Shown one piece after another: positions 37,552-46,663 of a stretch of 64,000 nt of DNA. This DNA is from an uncultured Clostridia bacterium (GTDB lineage Bacteria; Bacillota; Clostridia; Peptostreptococcales; Anaerovoracaceae): NCBI GenBank assembly GCA_934255545.1, contig CAKQOE010000001.1:106929-170928 (forward strand), in the 5' to 3' direction. The position numbers and the translations under genes were made by a program. Within the stretch, counting starts at the first letter, position 1. The number at the start of each line of letters is the position of its first letter. The notes beneath the pieces were generated by a model, which was not told where the DNA came from, made no database searches, and worked only from the letters and a program-made list of their open reading frames with translations.

Positions 37552-38046
37552 ATGAAAGCTGTTACCGGAAGAAACAGAATTCTGATCATACTTGCAGTAG
37601 TTATGTGTCTGCTGTGCAGCACAGCAACGACTGCTTTCGCGGCTTCAGGACTGAGTGATGACCCGGCACTTACTATTGTCAGTCCGACAAAGAATGCTGT
37701 AATGCAGACCGGAAAGGTCCTCATTTCAGTAAAGATGACGGCTCCGAGGACTATAAAGATGTCATTTTATGATGTCAATAACAACGGAGATAAAACGCTT
37801 GTAAAGTCAGAGACATATTCATCCGATAAGAATCTGAGTTATTATACGAAGCAGATGAGCGGACTTGAGCCGGGAGTTTACTGTATAAATGTTTCGACAT
37901 TATCAGGCGGCAAGGCTATATATGCGAGTGAGCTGTATATAAAGATCGAAAAAAAGACAGCTGATTCGGTAAAGGTCGATGTTTTTAATTCACGGAACAC
38001 GACCAATTCATTCTGGTCGTCGCTGCTCAAGAAATTACTCGGTTAA
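37552..38046 (+). CDS. Secreted hypothetical protein
   Basis: This protein of about 164 residues has a clear signal peptide: basic MKAVTGRNR, hydrophobic ILIILAVVMCLLCS, and an AxA cleavage site at TTAFA-ASG. The mature part contains ALTIVSPTKNAVMQTGKVLISVKM and looks like one beta-sandwich (Ig/CBM-like) domain with a short amphipathic C-terminus (SLLKKLLG). AGAAAGGAGAAG precedes the ATG. I do not recognise a family. It precedes the wal-type genes but has its own terminator. Confidence 0.65.
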   Translation: MKAVTGRNRILIILAVVMCLLCSTATTAFAASGLSDDPALTIVSPTKNAVMQTGKVLISVKMTAPRTIKMSFYDVNNNGDKTLVKSETYSSDKNLSYYTKQMSGLEPGVYCINVSTLSGGKAIYASELYIKIEKKTADSVKVDVFNSRNTTNSFWSSLLKKLLG

Positions 38047-38055
38047 TGATTGCAG

Positions 38056-38099
38056 AAACTGCTGACAGATACGTTGAACGTATCTCCGGCAGTTTTTTT
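38056..38099 (+). terminator. Terminator after the secreted protein gene
   Basis: AACTGC..GATACGTT/AACGTATC..GGCAGTT followed by a T-run. Confidence 0.88.
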
Positions 38100-38210
38100 G
38101 TAGATCTGCAAATTTAAAAGGATCCGGAATATTGAGCTGACGTGCTTTATGGCGGCAGGATAGATTTTAATGCAGTACGTATCTGTTCATGAGCGATGAG
38201 GATGACCGGT

Positions 38211-39827
38211 ATGGAAAACAGAAGAAAAATTATAGAACATATAAAAAATATTCTGATAGCAGTGCTGTTCATATCAGCTGTACTGCTATTGTCTTTTTTT
38301 TGGAAGGATATATCCTTAAATGATCTGGAAAATCTTGCTATAGGAATGCAGGAAAATGACGAGTACAGACCGGAGCTCTCTGAGCTTACCAGACCCGGAC
38401 AGATAGAAGTCAGCTTCGGATCGGGAGTCTATACTGTCATAAGCGCGGACTGGCAGCTTGCTTCGCATGGTATAGATGTGAGCAAAACAGATGCAGGAAC
38501 ATCAGGAGACGGCGGTATGCAGCAGGGTTATGCCGGCGCAGAAGCTGTCAGCGGTACAGGAATGACGGATGACGGGATATATGACTATCTCAGATATCTT
38601 ATGTCACAGTATATGGATCAGCCTGATATTTCACAGGAAAAAATAGAGCGTTCGCAGTATGATGAGGTAATGTCTTATCCTTCTGTGACAGCTGCGTTTT
38701 CTTTTGACATACCGTTTTCTGATTTTTTGAAAAATAATGGAATAGAACCTCCTCAGGGCAGCAGTTCGGTGACGAACGTTACAAAGATATCATTCTCGTC
38801 GGCCAGCAGTGAGAATATATTCATTTATGATGATTCAGAGAAGGCTTACTACAGATTTGTTACGGCAGATGATGAATTTGCAGACAGGATGTCAGCGGAG
38901 CTGTCGTCACTTATAAGCGGTATTGAAGCAACGAACATTACCGCGTATTATACGATCGAAAACCTTGCAGGCATCAAAAATGACACGCTTATACCTGTAT
39001 ATCAGAAGGATACGGCAAAGTCGCTGAGCTGCAAAAGTGAGTTTTCGATAAATGATGCATCTGAGGTAAGAAAATATGAGCAGATGTTCTTCCCTTCCGG
39101 TCTTGATTTTGTAAGAAAGATCACTGAAAATAAGGGCTCGCTTATATACACATACGGATACAGTCAGAGGATGCTTGTGCTTGATGAGACAGGCCGGATA
39201 AGCTACACAGAGGAACTTGACTCCACACAGTACGCGGATATAGGATTTTACGAAGGCCTTGAAGAAGCTGTTGAGTACGTAAAAACTCACGGCGGATGGT
39301 CGCCGATGATAAGTGAGAAAGCGGTGCCGTATCTGAGCCAGGTATCACGTATAGTGTCTGATGACGGAAAATACAAAGGATACAGGTATGAATTCAGCAT
39401 AAAACTGAAAGGCGTGCCGGTATCATTTACATCGGGAGCGATGCTGCGCATAGAAGTTTACGGAAGTCAGATAACATCTTATCAGCGAGATATAGTTGCG
39501 CTGACACAGAAGGAAAATGCGGAAACTATCGAAGTCATAAACGCTATAGATGTCATAACAAGCGAATATGAAGAATTCGGAGACATACTTATAAAGCAGG
39601 CGAAGGAAAATAAAGATGAAGAGATGCTGAAACGCTATTCTTCGGGTAATCAGTTTGAAAATGTGACTGAAAATATAAACATTATAAGGTTCTGCATGAT
39701 GAGGGATACATCAGCTAATCCGTCGTATCTCATGTCTGCATGGTATATAAAAATAGACGGAGTAAAATTCTGGTGCAGTCCGCAGGACGGACATATACTT
39801 GCGTGGAATGCGGAGGAGGCCGGCTGA
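38211..39827 (+). CDS. yycH: YycH-family (WalH-like) regulatory membrane protein
   Basis: This protein of about 538 residues has one N-terminal transmembrane helix (IKNILIAVLFISAVLLLSFF) and a large extracytoplasmic region. Its place is directly before a clear YycI gene, a WalJ metallohydrolase and HtrA, which identifies it as the YycH equivalent. In Bacilli YycH and YycI modulate the WalK kinase. Sequence similarity is weak and I rely on layout and context. ATG 38211 has GAGGAT upstream. The stop overlaps the next start by one base (TGATG). Confidence 0.75.
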   Translation: MENRRKIIEHIKNILIAVLFISAVLLLSFFWKDISLNDLENLAIGMQENDEYRPELSELTRPGQIEVSFGSGVYTVISADWQLASHGIDVSKTDAGTSGDGGMQQGYAGAEAVSGTGMTDDGIYDYLRYLMSQYMDQPDISQEKIERSQYDEVMSYPSVTAAFSFDIPFSDFLKNNGIEPPQGSSSVTNVTKISFSSASSENIFIYDDSEKAYYRFVTADDEFADRMSAELSSLISGIEATNITAYYTIENLAGIKNDTLIPVYQKDTAKSLSCKSEFSINDASEVRKYEQMFFPSGLDFVRKITENKGSLIYTYGYSQRMLVLDETGRISYTEELDSTQYADIGFYEGLEEAVEYVKTHGGWSPMISEKAVPYLSQVSRIVSDDGKYKGYRYEFSIKLKGVPVSFTSGAMLRIEVYGSQITSYQRDIVALTQKENAETIEVINAIDVITSEYEEFGDILIKQAKENKDEEMLKRYSSGNQFENVTENINIIRFCMMRDTSANPSYLMSAWYIKIDGVKFWCSPQDGHILAWNAEEAG

Positions 39828-40561
39828 TGGACTGGAATAAATCAAAAAATATAATACTCGTCATACTGCTTATCACGAATATATTTCTGATAGCTGTCTA
39901 CGGCGGCGGAAGCTTCGTTCAGAAGAAAAGTGAAAATAATAATGCTTATCAGTATACTATGAATGTACTTGAGGAAAACAACATTGTATATAAGGGCCAG
40001 ATATACAATAAGCTTCCAAAGATGACCACTCTTACAGTAAGCTACGGTAAATATGACAGAAATCTAGTCCAAAAGAATATAAAGAATACCAGGAGTCTGC
40101 CCCAGGCAGACAGAAATGAGCCCGGATACAAGAATTCAGCTGATGATCTGATAGAAAGATGCGGTTTCATGTCGGAAAATGTTGTTTATGAAGGCATATC
40201 TAATGATGGGACGTCAACTGTAGCGTCATACAGCAATGTTTATAAAAATATACCGATTGAGGAGTGCTATATGAGGGTATATTTTGAAAATGGCCGTATA
40301 ACTGATTTTGAAAGAAAGTGGATGGAAGTAGTAAGCGAGGGTGACTCCAGGATAGAAGTTACATCGCAGCTTTCAGCGTTGCTTGAGTTTATGACTGAAA
40401 CAGATAAGAGCAAACAGATAACGGTCGATGATATGTACCTTGTCTACTGGATAGACAACTACGATGTTGACGGAGGTATACTGTATGATACAGCACTGCC
40501 TGCATGGTGTATAAGGTATAATGATAACGATTTGAAATACATTTCAGCCACAGTGCAGTAA
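39827..40561 (+). CDS. yycI: YycI-family (WalI-like) regulatory membrane protein
   Basis: This 244-residue protein begins MDWNKSKNIILVILLITNIF, the characteristic YycI start MDW.K.K.I.I..F...N.F, followed by one helix and an extracytoplasmic domain. GGAGGAGG in the end of the upstream gene serves as its ribosome binding site, and the ATG overlaps the YycH stop, so translation is coupled. No walR or walK gene is in the window. Confidence 0.88.
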   Translation: MDWNKSKNIILVILLITNIFLIAVYGGGSFVQKKSENNNAYQYTMNVLEENNIVYKGQIYNKLPKMTTLTVSYGKYDRNLVQKNIKNTRSLPQADRNEPGYKNSADDLIERCGFMSENVVYEGISNDGTSTVASYSNVYKNIPIEECYMRVYFENGRITDFERKWMEVVSEGDSRIEVTSQLSALLEFMTETDKSKQITVDDMYLVYWIDNYDVDGGILYDTALPAWCIRYNDNDLKYISATVQ

Positions 40562-40650
40562 AACGTCATAATTACTTCATAAAATCAACACATTCAGGGT
40601 ATATAAATATAAATACAGAAGGGCGGAAGCCCCTCAGACAGGAGCAGTCA

Positions 40651-41448
40651 ATGGGACTGAGTTTTTGCTCACTCGCAAGCGGCAGCAGCGGAAACTGCTA
40701 TATTATAAAAAGCAGCGAAGCGGCTATACTTATAGATGCGGGCATAAGCACAAAGAAAATACATAATTCGATAGACGAGCTTGGCGTACTAAGAAGTGAG
40801 ATAAACGGAGTCTTCATAACGCATGAGCACAGCGATCACATAAAAGCCCTTCCGGTACTTACAAAAAAAAATCCGGAGTGGAACATATACGCAAGCCGTG
40901 GAACATCTGCTTATCTGCAGGATAAAGTGTATGATGACAGACAGCTTATAGATTTCACGGCAGGTGATACGATATGCGTAAATGATATGGAGATACACAC
41001 TGTACGAGTATCGCATGATGCAGTAGATCCTGTATGCTACGCAATATGCAGCGGCGGATCTAAGATCATGATAATGACAGATACCGGGATCGTGACTGAT
41101 GAAGCCGTAAAAGAGCTTAAGACATCTGATATCATTGCGCTTGAGGCAAATCATGAGGTAAACATGCTTAAGATGGGACCTTATCCATACAGCCTTAAGT
41201 GCCGCATACTCGGAGAGTGCGGTCATCTTTCAAATGAGACTGCAGGCAACATTATAGCGGATGTGATGTCAGCTGATGACAGATTCAGATATGTTTATCT
41301 TGCACACCTGAGCAAAGAAAATAATTTTCCAAAGCTTGCCGAGCAGACTGTAAAAAATATCCTGGAAGAGAACAATTTTTACACAGACAGGCATCTTAAG
41401 CTTGAAGTGCTCAAGCGCGATGGCATAAGCTGCCTGACTCATATATAA
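40651..41448 (+). CDS. walJ: MBL-fold metallohydrolase WalJ/YycJ
   Basis: This 265-residue metallo-beta-lactamase-fold protein has the metal motif FITHEHSDHIKALPVL, the downstream RVSHDAVDP His, TDTGIVTDE Asp and HLSNETAG. It begins with LSFCSLASGSSGNCYI, the YycJ signature. YycJ is proposed to be an exonuclease in a post-replicative repair or mismatch pathway. It is 90 bp downstream of yycI and 20 bp before htrA. Confidence 0.95.
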   Translation: MGLSFCSLASGSSGNCYIIKSSEAAILIDAGISTKKIHNSIDELGVLRSEINGVFITHEHSDHIKALPVLTKKNPEWNIYASRGTSAYLQDKVYDDRQLIDFTAGDTICVNDMEIHTVRVSHDAVDPVCYAICSGGSKIMIMTDTGIVTDEAVKELKTSDIIALEANHEVNMLKMGPYPYSLKCRILGECGHLSNETAGNIIADVMSADDRFRYVYLAHLSKENNFPKLAEQTVKNILEENNFYTDRHLKLEVLKRDGISCLTHI

Positions 41449-41468
41449 GCACGGAGGAGGAACGCATC

Positions 41469-43142
41469 ATGGAAGAGATGAAAAATGGAATGAATGCCTC
41501 GAATGAAAATAATATCGCAGAAGATCTGAACGAAGTAACAACAGAAAATGCAACAAGAACAGAAGTAAACGATAATTTCACAGAGCAGGAAGCATCAGCT
41601 CCCGCTGATGTTCAGTGTGCAGAACAGGCAGAAACTGCACCTGTAGACTACAGCATAGGAGCCGGAGCGCGCGAAGATATAAGGCGCACGCCTACTATGG
41701 CATACAATACATCAGATACTGTAAATGCAAATGCAGGCACAGATACAGCCGGATCAGCAGGGCAGGCAGACACATCTGCAGGTAACGGATCAGGCTCTGT
41801 ACCTCCTGTACCGCCGGAAAACGGTGCAGCGTCAGGAGCATTCAGCAGTGAGCCTGAAAAACCGGCAAAGCATAAAAAACCGAGAAAACCATTATCAGAC
41901 AAGGCGAAGAAGATAATAGCCTATGTTCTTGTGGTATGTATAAGCGCGGGTGTAGGCTTCGGAGGCGGCGCGGTTGCAGTCAAATGCCTCAGTCCTTCAT
42001 CATCGTCAGGCGGAACTCAGACTATCAAGATAGATTCATCAGATGCGGAGAGCCTTAATGCCGCATCTGCTATATCAAAGAAGGTAATGCCTTCTGTCGT
42101 AGGTATAAGTACAGTATCGCAGACATATACTCAGACGATATTCGGTCTTCAGCAGGGTACTCAGCAGGGCGTAGGAACAGGTATAATCGTTTCATCCGAT
42201 GGTTATATACTTACAAATTCACATGTTGTAAACGATGGTGAGTCAGAATCTATAACAGTTGACCTTTACGATGGAACAGAATATACAGGTACTGTTCTCT
42301 GGAACAGCACAGACCTCGACCTTGCAATAGTAAAGATAGACGCTAAGAATCTTACTGCAGCTGAGATCGGCGATTCTGATGACGTTGAGATTGGCGATTA
42401 TGCAGTAGCGATCGGCAATCCGCTCGGACTTGATTTTGAGAGAAGCGTTACGCAGGGCATTATAAGCGGTCTTGACAGAACTATAACGACGACAGACAGC
42501 TCAACAGGCAGCCAGAATACAATGGAAGGTCTTATCCAGACAGACGCTTCTATCAACTCCGGAAACAGCGGCGGTCCTCTTATAAACAGTCAGGGTCAGG
42601 TAATAGGTATAAACTCAGCTAAAGCAAGCTCTGCAGAGGGTCTTGGATTTGCCATCCCTATCAACACAGCAACACCTATAATCGACGAGATCAAGGAAAA
42701 CGGCACTTACGAGCAGGCTTACATCGGCATAAGCGGCATGAATGTAGAAGCTGTAAAGGCTCAGTATCAGACAGACTTCAAGGCTGACAAGGGCATATAC
42801 GTAATGCAGATCTACACTAACTCACCGGCCTCAAAGGCAGGACTTCAGGAAGGCGATATAATCACAGCTGTAAACGGAACTTCAGTCGCTGATATGAGCG
42901 CACTCAAGAAAGAGCTTGTAAAATACAGACCCGGAGACACTATAAAGGTAACGTATGAACGTGACAAGCAGAGCAGCACAGCAGAAGTAACTCTTGCAGC
43001 TCAGTCAGAATCAAACCAGAAGTCACTTCAGCCGTCATCTTCATCACAGGGCTCAGGCTATGACGGAAGTTCAGGAAGCGATAACGGTAACAGCGGAAGC
43101 GGCAGCTCAGGTATAAACCCATATGATTTCTTCGGAAATTAA
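41469..43142 (+). CDS. htrA: HtrA/DegP-type membrane-anchored serine protease
   Basis: This 557-residue S1C protease has a cytoplasmic N-terminal region of about 140 residues rich in Ala, Asn, Thr and Glu, one transmembrane segment (IIAYVLVVCISAGVGFGGGAVAV), a trypsin-like domain and one PDZ domain (NSPASKAGLQEGDIITAVNG). The catalytic triad is visible: His in LTNSHVV, Asp in STDLDLAIVKI, Ser in INSGNSGGPLIN. The tail is Ser/Gly-rich. It degrades misfolded envelope proteins. Its position after walJ matches HtrC of Bacillus. Confidence 0.95.
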   Translation: MEEMKNGMNASNENNIAEDLNEVTTENATRTEVNDNFTEQEASAPADVQCAEQAETAPVDYSIGAGAREDIRRTPTMAYNTSDTVNANAGTDTAGSAGQADTSAGNGSGSVPPVPPENGAASGAFSSEPEKPAKHKKPRKPLSDKAKKIIAYVLVVCISAGVGFGGGAVAVKCLSPSSSSGGTQTIKIDSSDAESLNAASAISKKVMPSVVGISTVSQTYTQTIFGLQQGTQQGVGTGIIVSSDGYILTNSHVVNDGESESITVDLYDGTEYTGTVLWNSTDLDLAIVKIDAKNLTAAEIGDSDDVEIGDYAVAIGNPLGLDFERSVTQGIISGLDRTITTTDSSTGSQNTMEGLIQTDASINSGNSGGPLINSQGQVIGINSAKASSAEGLGFAIPINTATPIIDEIKENGTYEQAYIGISGMNVEAVKAQYQTDFKADKGIYVMQIYTNSPASKAGLQEGDIITAVNGTSVADMSALKKELVKYRPGDTIKVTYERDKQSSTAEVTLAAQSESNQKSLQPSSSSQGSGYDGSSGSDNGNSGSGSSGINPYDFFGN

Positions 43143-43291
43143 CTTAGCTCGATAAGGAGTCGGATCCTCTTCTATGTAAAATGTATATGTAAGAGATCAG
43201 ATATAAAATAATTCAGGATCAAGCGGCAGGCATAATATATCCTGCCGCTGATCGTATATATACGCGCCGTTCCCGGCGCCGGAGCAGATCT

Positions 43292-43771
43292 ATGAACATA
43301 AATATAATATGTATCGGAAAACTCAAGGAGAAGTACTGGTCAGACGCTATAACAGAGTATTCCAAAAGGCTTGGAAGATACTGTACACTTAAGATAAAAG
43401 AGCTTAAGGAGGACAGGCTTCCGGATAATGCGTCTGAAGCAGAGGAAAGAAATGTGAAAATAAATGAAGGAAAGAGCATAATCAAAACGATATGTGACAG
43501 CTCGTATGTCATAGCTCTTGACGTACGTGGAAAAGAATTGAGTTCTGAAGCTCTTTCTGCAAAGATAAATGATCTGGCGCTTGGCGGCAGCAGCAATATC
43601 GATTTTATTATAGGAGGCTCGCTTGGTCTTTCCGATGAAGTTATTAAAAGAGCAGACTTCAGGCTTTCATTTTCACCGATGACATTCCCGCACCAGATGA
43701 TGAGAGTTATTTTGCTTGAACAGATATACAGGAGCTTTAAAATCATAAAAAATGAAACATATCATAAATAA
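43292..43771 (+). CDS. rlmH: 23S rRNA (pseudouridine-1915-N3) methyltransferase RlmH
   Basis: This 159-residue SPOUT methyltransferase begins MNINIICIGKLKEKYW. It contains IALDVRGKELSSEALSAKI, the SAM knot IDFIIGGSLGLSDEV and SPMTFPHQMMRVILLEQIYR. The length and motifs are standard. It follows htrA, as in Bacillus and Staphylococcus. A GC palindrome ends 12 bp before the ATG and may affect translation. Confidence 0.97.
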   Translation: MNINIICIGKLKEKYWSDAITEYSKRLGRYCTLKIKELKEDRLPDNASEAEERNVKINEGKSIIKTICDSSYVIALDVRGKELSSEALSAKINDLALGGSSNIDFIIGGSLGLSDEVIKRADFRLSFSPMTFPHQMMRVILLEQIYRSFKIIKNETYHK

Positions 43772-43795
43772 ATATAGCTTAAACTTATGGATTAC

Positions 43796-43824
43796 TTGAA
43801 GTTATGCATTGGTTGCTGTATAAT
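43796..43824 (+). promoter_or_regulatory. Promoter upstream of the 118-residue hypothetical gene
   Basis: TTGAAG (43796-43801), 17-bp spacer, TATAAT (43819-43824); AGGAGG follows at about 43837. Confidence 0.85.
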
Positions 43825-43850
43825 CCCGTTAGAGGCAGGAGGGTGCATTA

Positions 43851-44207
43851 ATGAATTATAACGACACAGCTTTAGATTTTGAAAATTTGAACATAAGAAA
43901 AAGCGTCTTTGACCTGCAGGCAAAGACTCTTGATAATGAATATCCGGGATTACCGGAAGAGTTAAAGCCTTTTCACTATTACTTTGCGCATGAAGGTCAT
44001 GTTATCATGATCATTCCGAAAAATTATCTCGATGTTGCGCTTGAAACAGGAGATCTTGATGATTATGAGATCCAGATCCCTGTAAAGTATGTACTTGAGA
44101 AGGGTTATGATTTCGTTGACGGTCACTATAACTATATAGTAGGTAATTTTGACTATGACGACGAGCTTCAGCGTGTTGATGTCCCTGTTGAGTATTATGA
44201 ATACTAA
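43851..44207 (+). CDS. Acidic hypothetical protein (118 aa)
   Basis: This is a soluble, strongly acidic protein without signal peptide or transmembrane helix. It begins MNYNDTALDFENLNIRKSVF, and its C-terminal third is rich in Asp, Glu and Tyr (VGNFDYDDELQRVDVPVEYY). It has its own consensus promoter and a good AGGAGG, so it is probably well expressed. I do not recognise the family. An antisense hairpin region follows. Confidence 0.65.
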   Translation: MNYNDTALDFENLNIRKSVFDLQAKTLDNEYPGLPEELKPFHYYFAHEGHVIMIIPKNYLDVALETGDLDDYEIQIPVKYVLEKGYDFVDGHYNYIVGNFDYDDELQRVDVPVEYYEY

Positions 44208-44249
44208 CGACAGGATCATTATATAGAAAATTTATTTTGCGGAAGTGAT

Positions 44250-44316
44250 TCAGGGCATATTTCTTTATGCAGCATGTTGTAAAATGTGCAGGCGTACTGA
44301 AATATGCCCTGAGTTT
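44250..44316. other. Long-stem hairpin downstream of the acidic protein gene
   Basis: TTCAGGGCATATTTC pairs with GAAATATGCCCTGAG across a loop of about 35 bases that itself contains GCAGCATG and TGTGCAGG. There is only a short T tract, so it could be a terminator, a processed 3' end or a small RNA. Confidence 0.5.
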
Positions 44317-44471
44317 CTATGCGTAAACAGGCCATATCAGCGGCCGCGCCGGCGCGGCATATGTGAATATAATGTATACAATTGAACAGGTAAACAATTT
44401 GTTGTTGCATTATATTAGATGTAGTGCTACAATGCTAATAGAAAATAGGCGATTTATGGAAGGTTACTGAA

Positions 44472-44789
44472 ATGAGGCTTAGAAAAGAAAGCGATGATCT
44501 GCAGGAGGAAGAAGTCCTGCTTATTGCAAATGTTTCTGATGCGCTGGCGCATCCTGTCCGTATCAGAATATTCAGATATATCATGAAGTGTAATGCTGCC
44601 AGGCAGCTGGTGTGCAATAAGGATATAGTAGGAGCGTTTGATTATTCACAGGCGACTATATCACAGCATCTTAAAAAGCTGCAGCAGGGTCAGCTCGTAC
44701 AGGTAAAGAAAAAAGAGAGATACTCATATTACTTCGTTAATATAGGTGTTCTTGGAAAATATGTTAAGGCAGTCAATAAATTTGACTGA
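44472..44789 (+). CDS. ArsR/SmtB-family transcriptional regulator
   Basis: This 105-residue winged-helix protein has ANVSDALAHPVRIRIFRYIM (first helices), CNKDIVGAFDYSQATISQHLKKLQ (recognition helix) and LVQVKKKERYSYYFVN (wing), the ArsR layout. The CNKDIV segment contains one Cys near the metal box, but a full ELCVCDL box is missing. The effector is unknown. It stands alone between terminators. A 16-bp perfect GC palindrome lies 113 bp upstream. Confidence 0.9.
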   Translation: MRLRKESDDLQEEEVLLIANVSDALAHPVRIRIFRYIMKCNAARQLVCNKDIVGAFDYSQATISQHLKKLQQGQLVQVKKKERYSYYFVNIGVLGKYVKAVNKFD

Positions 44790-45097
44790 TAAAAAATTTG
44801 CAGGTAACGATTTATTTCGTCCTCATAAATTCTTAGGTTGTTTGACATAACGGCAAAACGGATCGCGCATAGCGGTCCGTTTTTCTTTACTGTATTATGT
44901 GTCGATATGTGATATGATGTACGCTGGCCGGGACGGCGCTGATGCGTGAGTGTTACATTGGATTTTTATGCAGAGCTTATTAATTTTATCAATTATAGTA
45001 TTGACTAATGATTATACTGAATCATATAATCATTAGATATGAGATTTATCTGATTGGTTGAAATGTATTTGATACTTTATGGAATGGGAGGAATTAT
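44790..45097. other. Gap with the arsR-type gene's terminator
   Basis: Apart from the terminator at about 44857 and an A/T-rich promoter region for the small Cys-rich protein gene (a 13-base inverted ATAATCATTAG-like repeat near 45006-45036), I see nothing. Confidence 0.5.
44857..44888 (+). terminator. Terminator after the ArsR-family gene
   Basis: AACGGATCGC/GCGGTCCGTT with a 5-base loop and T-rich tail. Confidence 0.88.
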
Positions 45098-45289
45098 ATG
45101 ACACTTGAAAGTCTGACAGACGAAGAAAGGGTTCTTCTTGAAAAGAAATTCGCTCAGTTTAAGAGACTTCCTAAGGAAAGCAACAATGTATGTCCTAACT
45201 ATTATAACCCTTATCATGATCCGAGAAATTGTCCGGGCTCATGCAGATACTGTCTTTGGGACGGTGTTCTGACAGAGGAGGGTCTTTAA
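45098..45289 (+). CDS. Small Cys-rich hypothetical protein (63 aa)
   Basis: It begins MTLESLTDEERVLLEKKFAQ, a soluble helix, followed by a compact Cys-rich second half: CPNYYNPYHDPRNCPGSCRYC and LWDGV. The four Cys and nearby His suggest a single zinc or Fe-S site. GGGAGG lies before the ATG. I recognise no family. It stands alone between terminators, so it has its own transcript. Confidence 0.65.
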   Translation: MTLESLTDEERVLLEKKFAQFKRLPKESNNVCPNYYNPYHDPRNCPGSCRYCLWDGVLTEEGL

Positions 45290-45322
45290 AAGATCTTAAA
45301 CTGGAATATTTAAGACATAAGA

Positions 45323-45400
45323 AAGCTGATATGAAGCGTTGAAATAAAGAGTCGGGAAGCCGGATCATTTCAGATGCTGTTCATATCAGCTTATTTTATT
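45323..45400. terminator. Hairpin terminator between the Cys-rich gene and panE
   Basis: AAGCTGATATGAA pairs with TTCATATCAGCTT across a 44-base loop; the T-rich sequence after it supports termination of the plus-strand gene. Confidence 0.6.
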
Positions 45401-45522
45401 TTTTGGAAGATCAATATAATAGTTTGGCTATTAACGATAAACGATCATAGAAATTTTCTCTAAAGATCTTATATCGCTAAAATTCGTACTGTTTGATCAG
45501 GGCGGATCATCGTGAAGCATTC

Positions 45523-46452
45523 CTATGTGGTCAGCATCAGGATCTCGTCTGTTACGGCAGCATTGACAGGCGCTTCAAGCCCGGCTTTTGATGCTATATC
45601 TACTATTGCGCCGTTTATGGCGGATATCTCAGTCTGGCTGTTCTTTCTTACATCCTGAAGCATAGAGCATACATTAAGGCCTGTCTTTTCAGCTACAGCA
45701 AGGACTTTGCCCCATACGCTGTCAGGATCGAAGCTTTTGCCGAGAGCATCGTTAAGTACTTCAACAGCCTCGCGTACGAGTGCTTCCGCACGGGCGCGCA
45801 TATCAGGATCGTCGCATATGAAACGGTTAGGAACATCATTGAGAGCGCATACAGCGTTTATTCCAACGTTTATAAGAAGCTTATTAAGTACGGCGCCTTG
45901 CGCATCTGATGTTTCTTCTGTGTCAAATCCTGCATCAGAAAGCAGTTTTTTTACTGTTGCGAGTGATGAATGTCCGATTTCTGTTTCCGGAGCAAGTGAT
46001 CCGATAACCGTTTTGCCTGTGCCGGCGAGTATGACATGACCTTCACTGTCTATGTTTACTCCCATTGCGGTAGTTCCCATTATGATGCGTTCTTTCGGAA
46101 CGGCGTTCAGTATTTTCAGATGGTTTCCGTATCCGTTCTGAAGTGTGAGCGCTATGGTATCAGGACCGAAAAGCGCTGCGTGGCCGGCTACTGCATCTTC
46201 CGTCGCATATGATTTTACAGCGATAAGAACGATATCTGCAGGTACTTCATTTTCTGTGTCGGTGACTGCGCGCGGTGATGCTGAAATATTGCTGCATCCG
46301 TTATTTGAAATGATATTTATGCCTGAGCTGTTGATCCGTGAAGCGTGCTGCTCCGATCTTACTATGCAAAGGACCTCGTTTGAAGGGTCCTGCGCCAGGC
46401 GGGCAGCGTAGAGCGAGCCTATGGCTCCGCAGCCCAGAACTGCTATTTTCAT
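45523..46452 (-). CDS. panE: Ketopantoate reductase family protein
   Basis: This protein of about 309 residues has an N-terminal Rossmann motif MKIAVLGCGAIGSLYAARLA, NADPH-phosphate binding CIVRSEQH, the LTLQNGYGN loop, and the catalytic Lys in VLNKLLINVGINAVCAL. It ends with a C-terminal helical domain containing SMLQDVRKNSQTEISAINGA. The typical reaction is NADPH reduction of 2-dehydropantoate to pantoate for CoA synthesis. Paralogues with other substrates exist and no panB/panC is adjacent. I chose ATG 46452, with AAGGAGG upstream. Confidence 0.92.
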   Translation of the reverse strand: MKIAVLGCGAIGSLYAARLAQDPSNEVLCIVRSEQHASRINSSGINIISNNGCSNISASPRAVTDTENEVPADIVLIAVKSYATEDAVAGHAALFGPDTIALTLQNGYGNHLKILNAVPKERIIMGTTAMGVNIDSEGHVILAGTGKTVIGSLAPETEIGHSSLATVKKLLSDAGFDTEETSDAQGAVLNKLLINVGINAVCALNDVPNRFICDDPDMRARAEALVREAVEVLNDALGKSFDPDSVWGKVLAVAEKTGLNVCSMLQDVRKNSQTEISAINGAIVDIASKAGLEAPVNAAVTDEILMLTT

Positions 46453-46663
46453 GACTTTGCCTCCTTGTGACATAACTCTGAAACATAATATCCTTTAAGT
46501 ATATAGTAAGCGTCCGGCGAGTAAAAGCAGAAAACGTGTGGTATACTGTATAAACGCATGAGCAAGCGAGGATGTACGAATGCTCTGCGCAGCACGGGCC
46601 GCCGGCGGCCCCGACAAGATAATTGATCATTAAAATAAATTAAAATTAAGGAGATATTATAAA

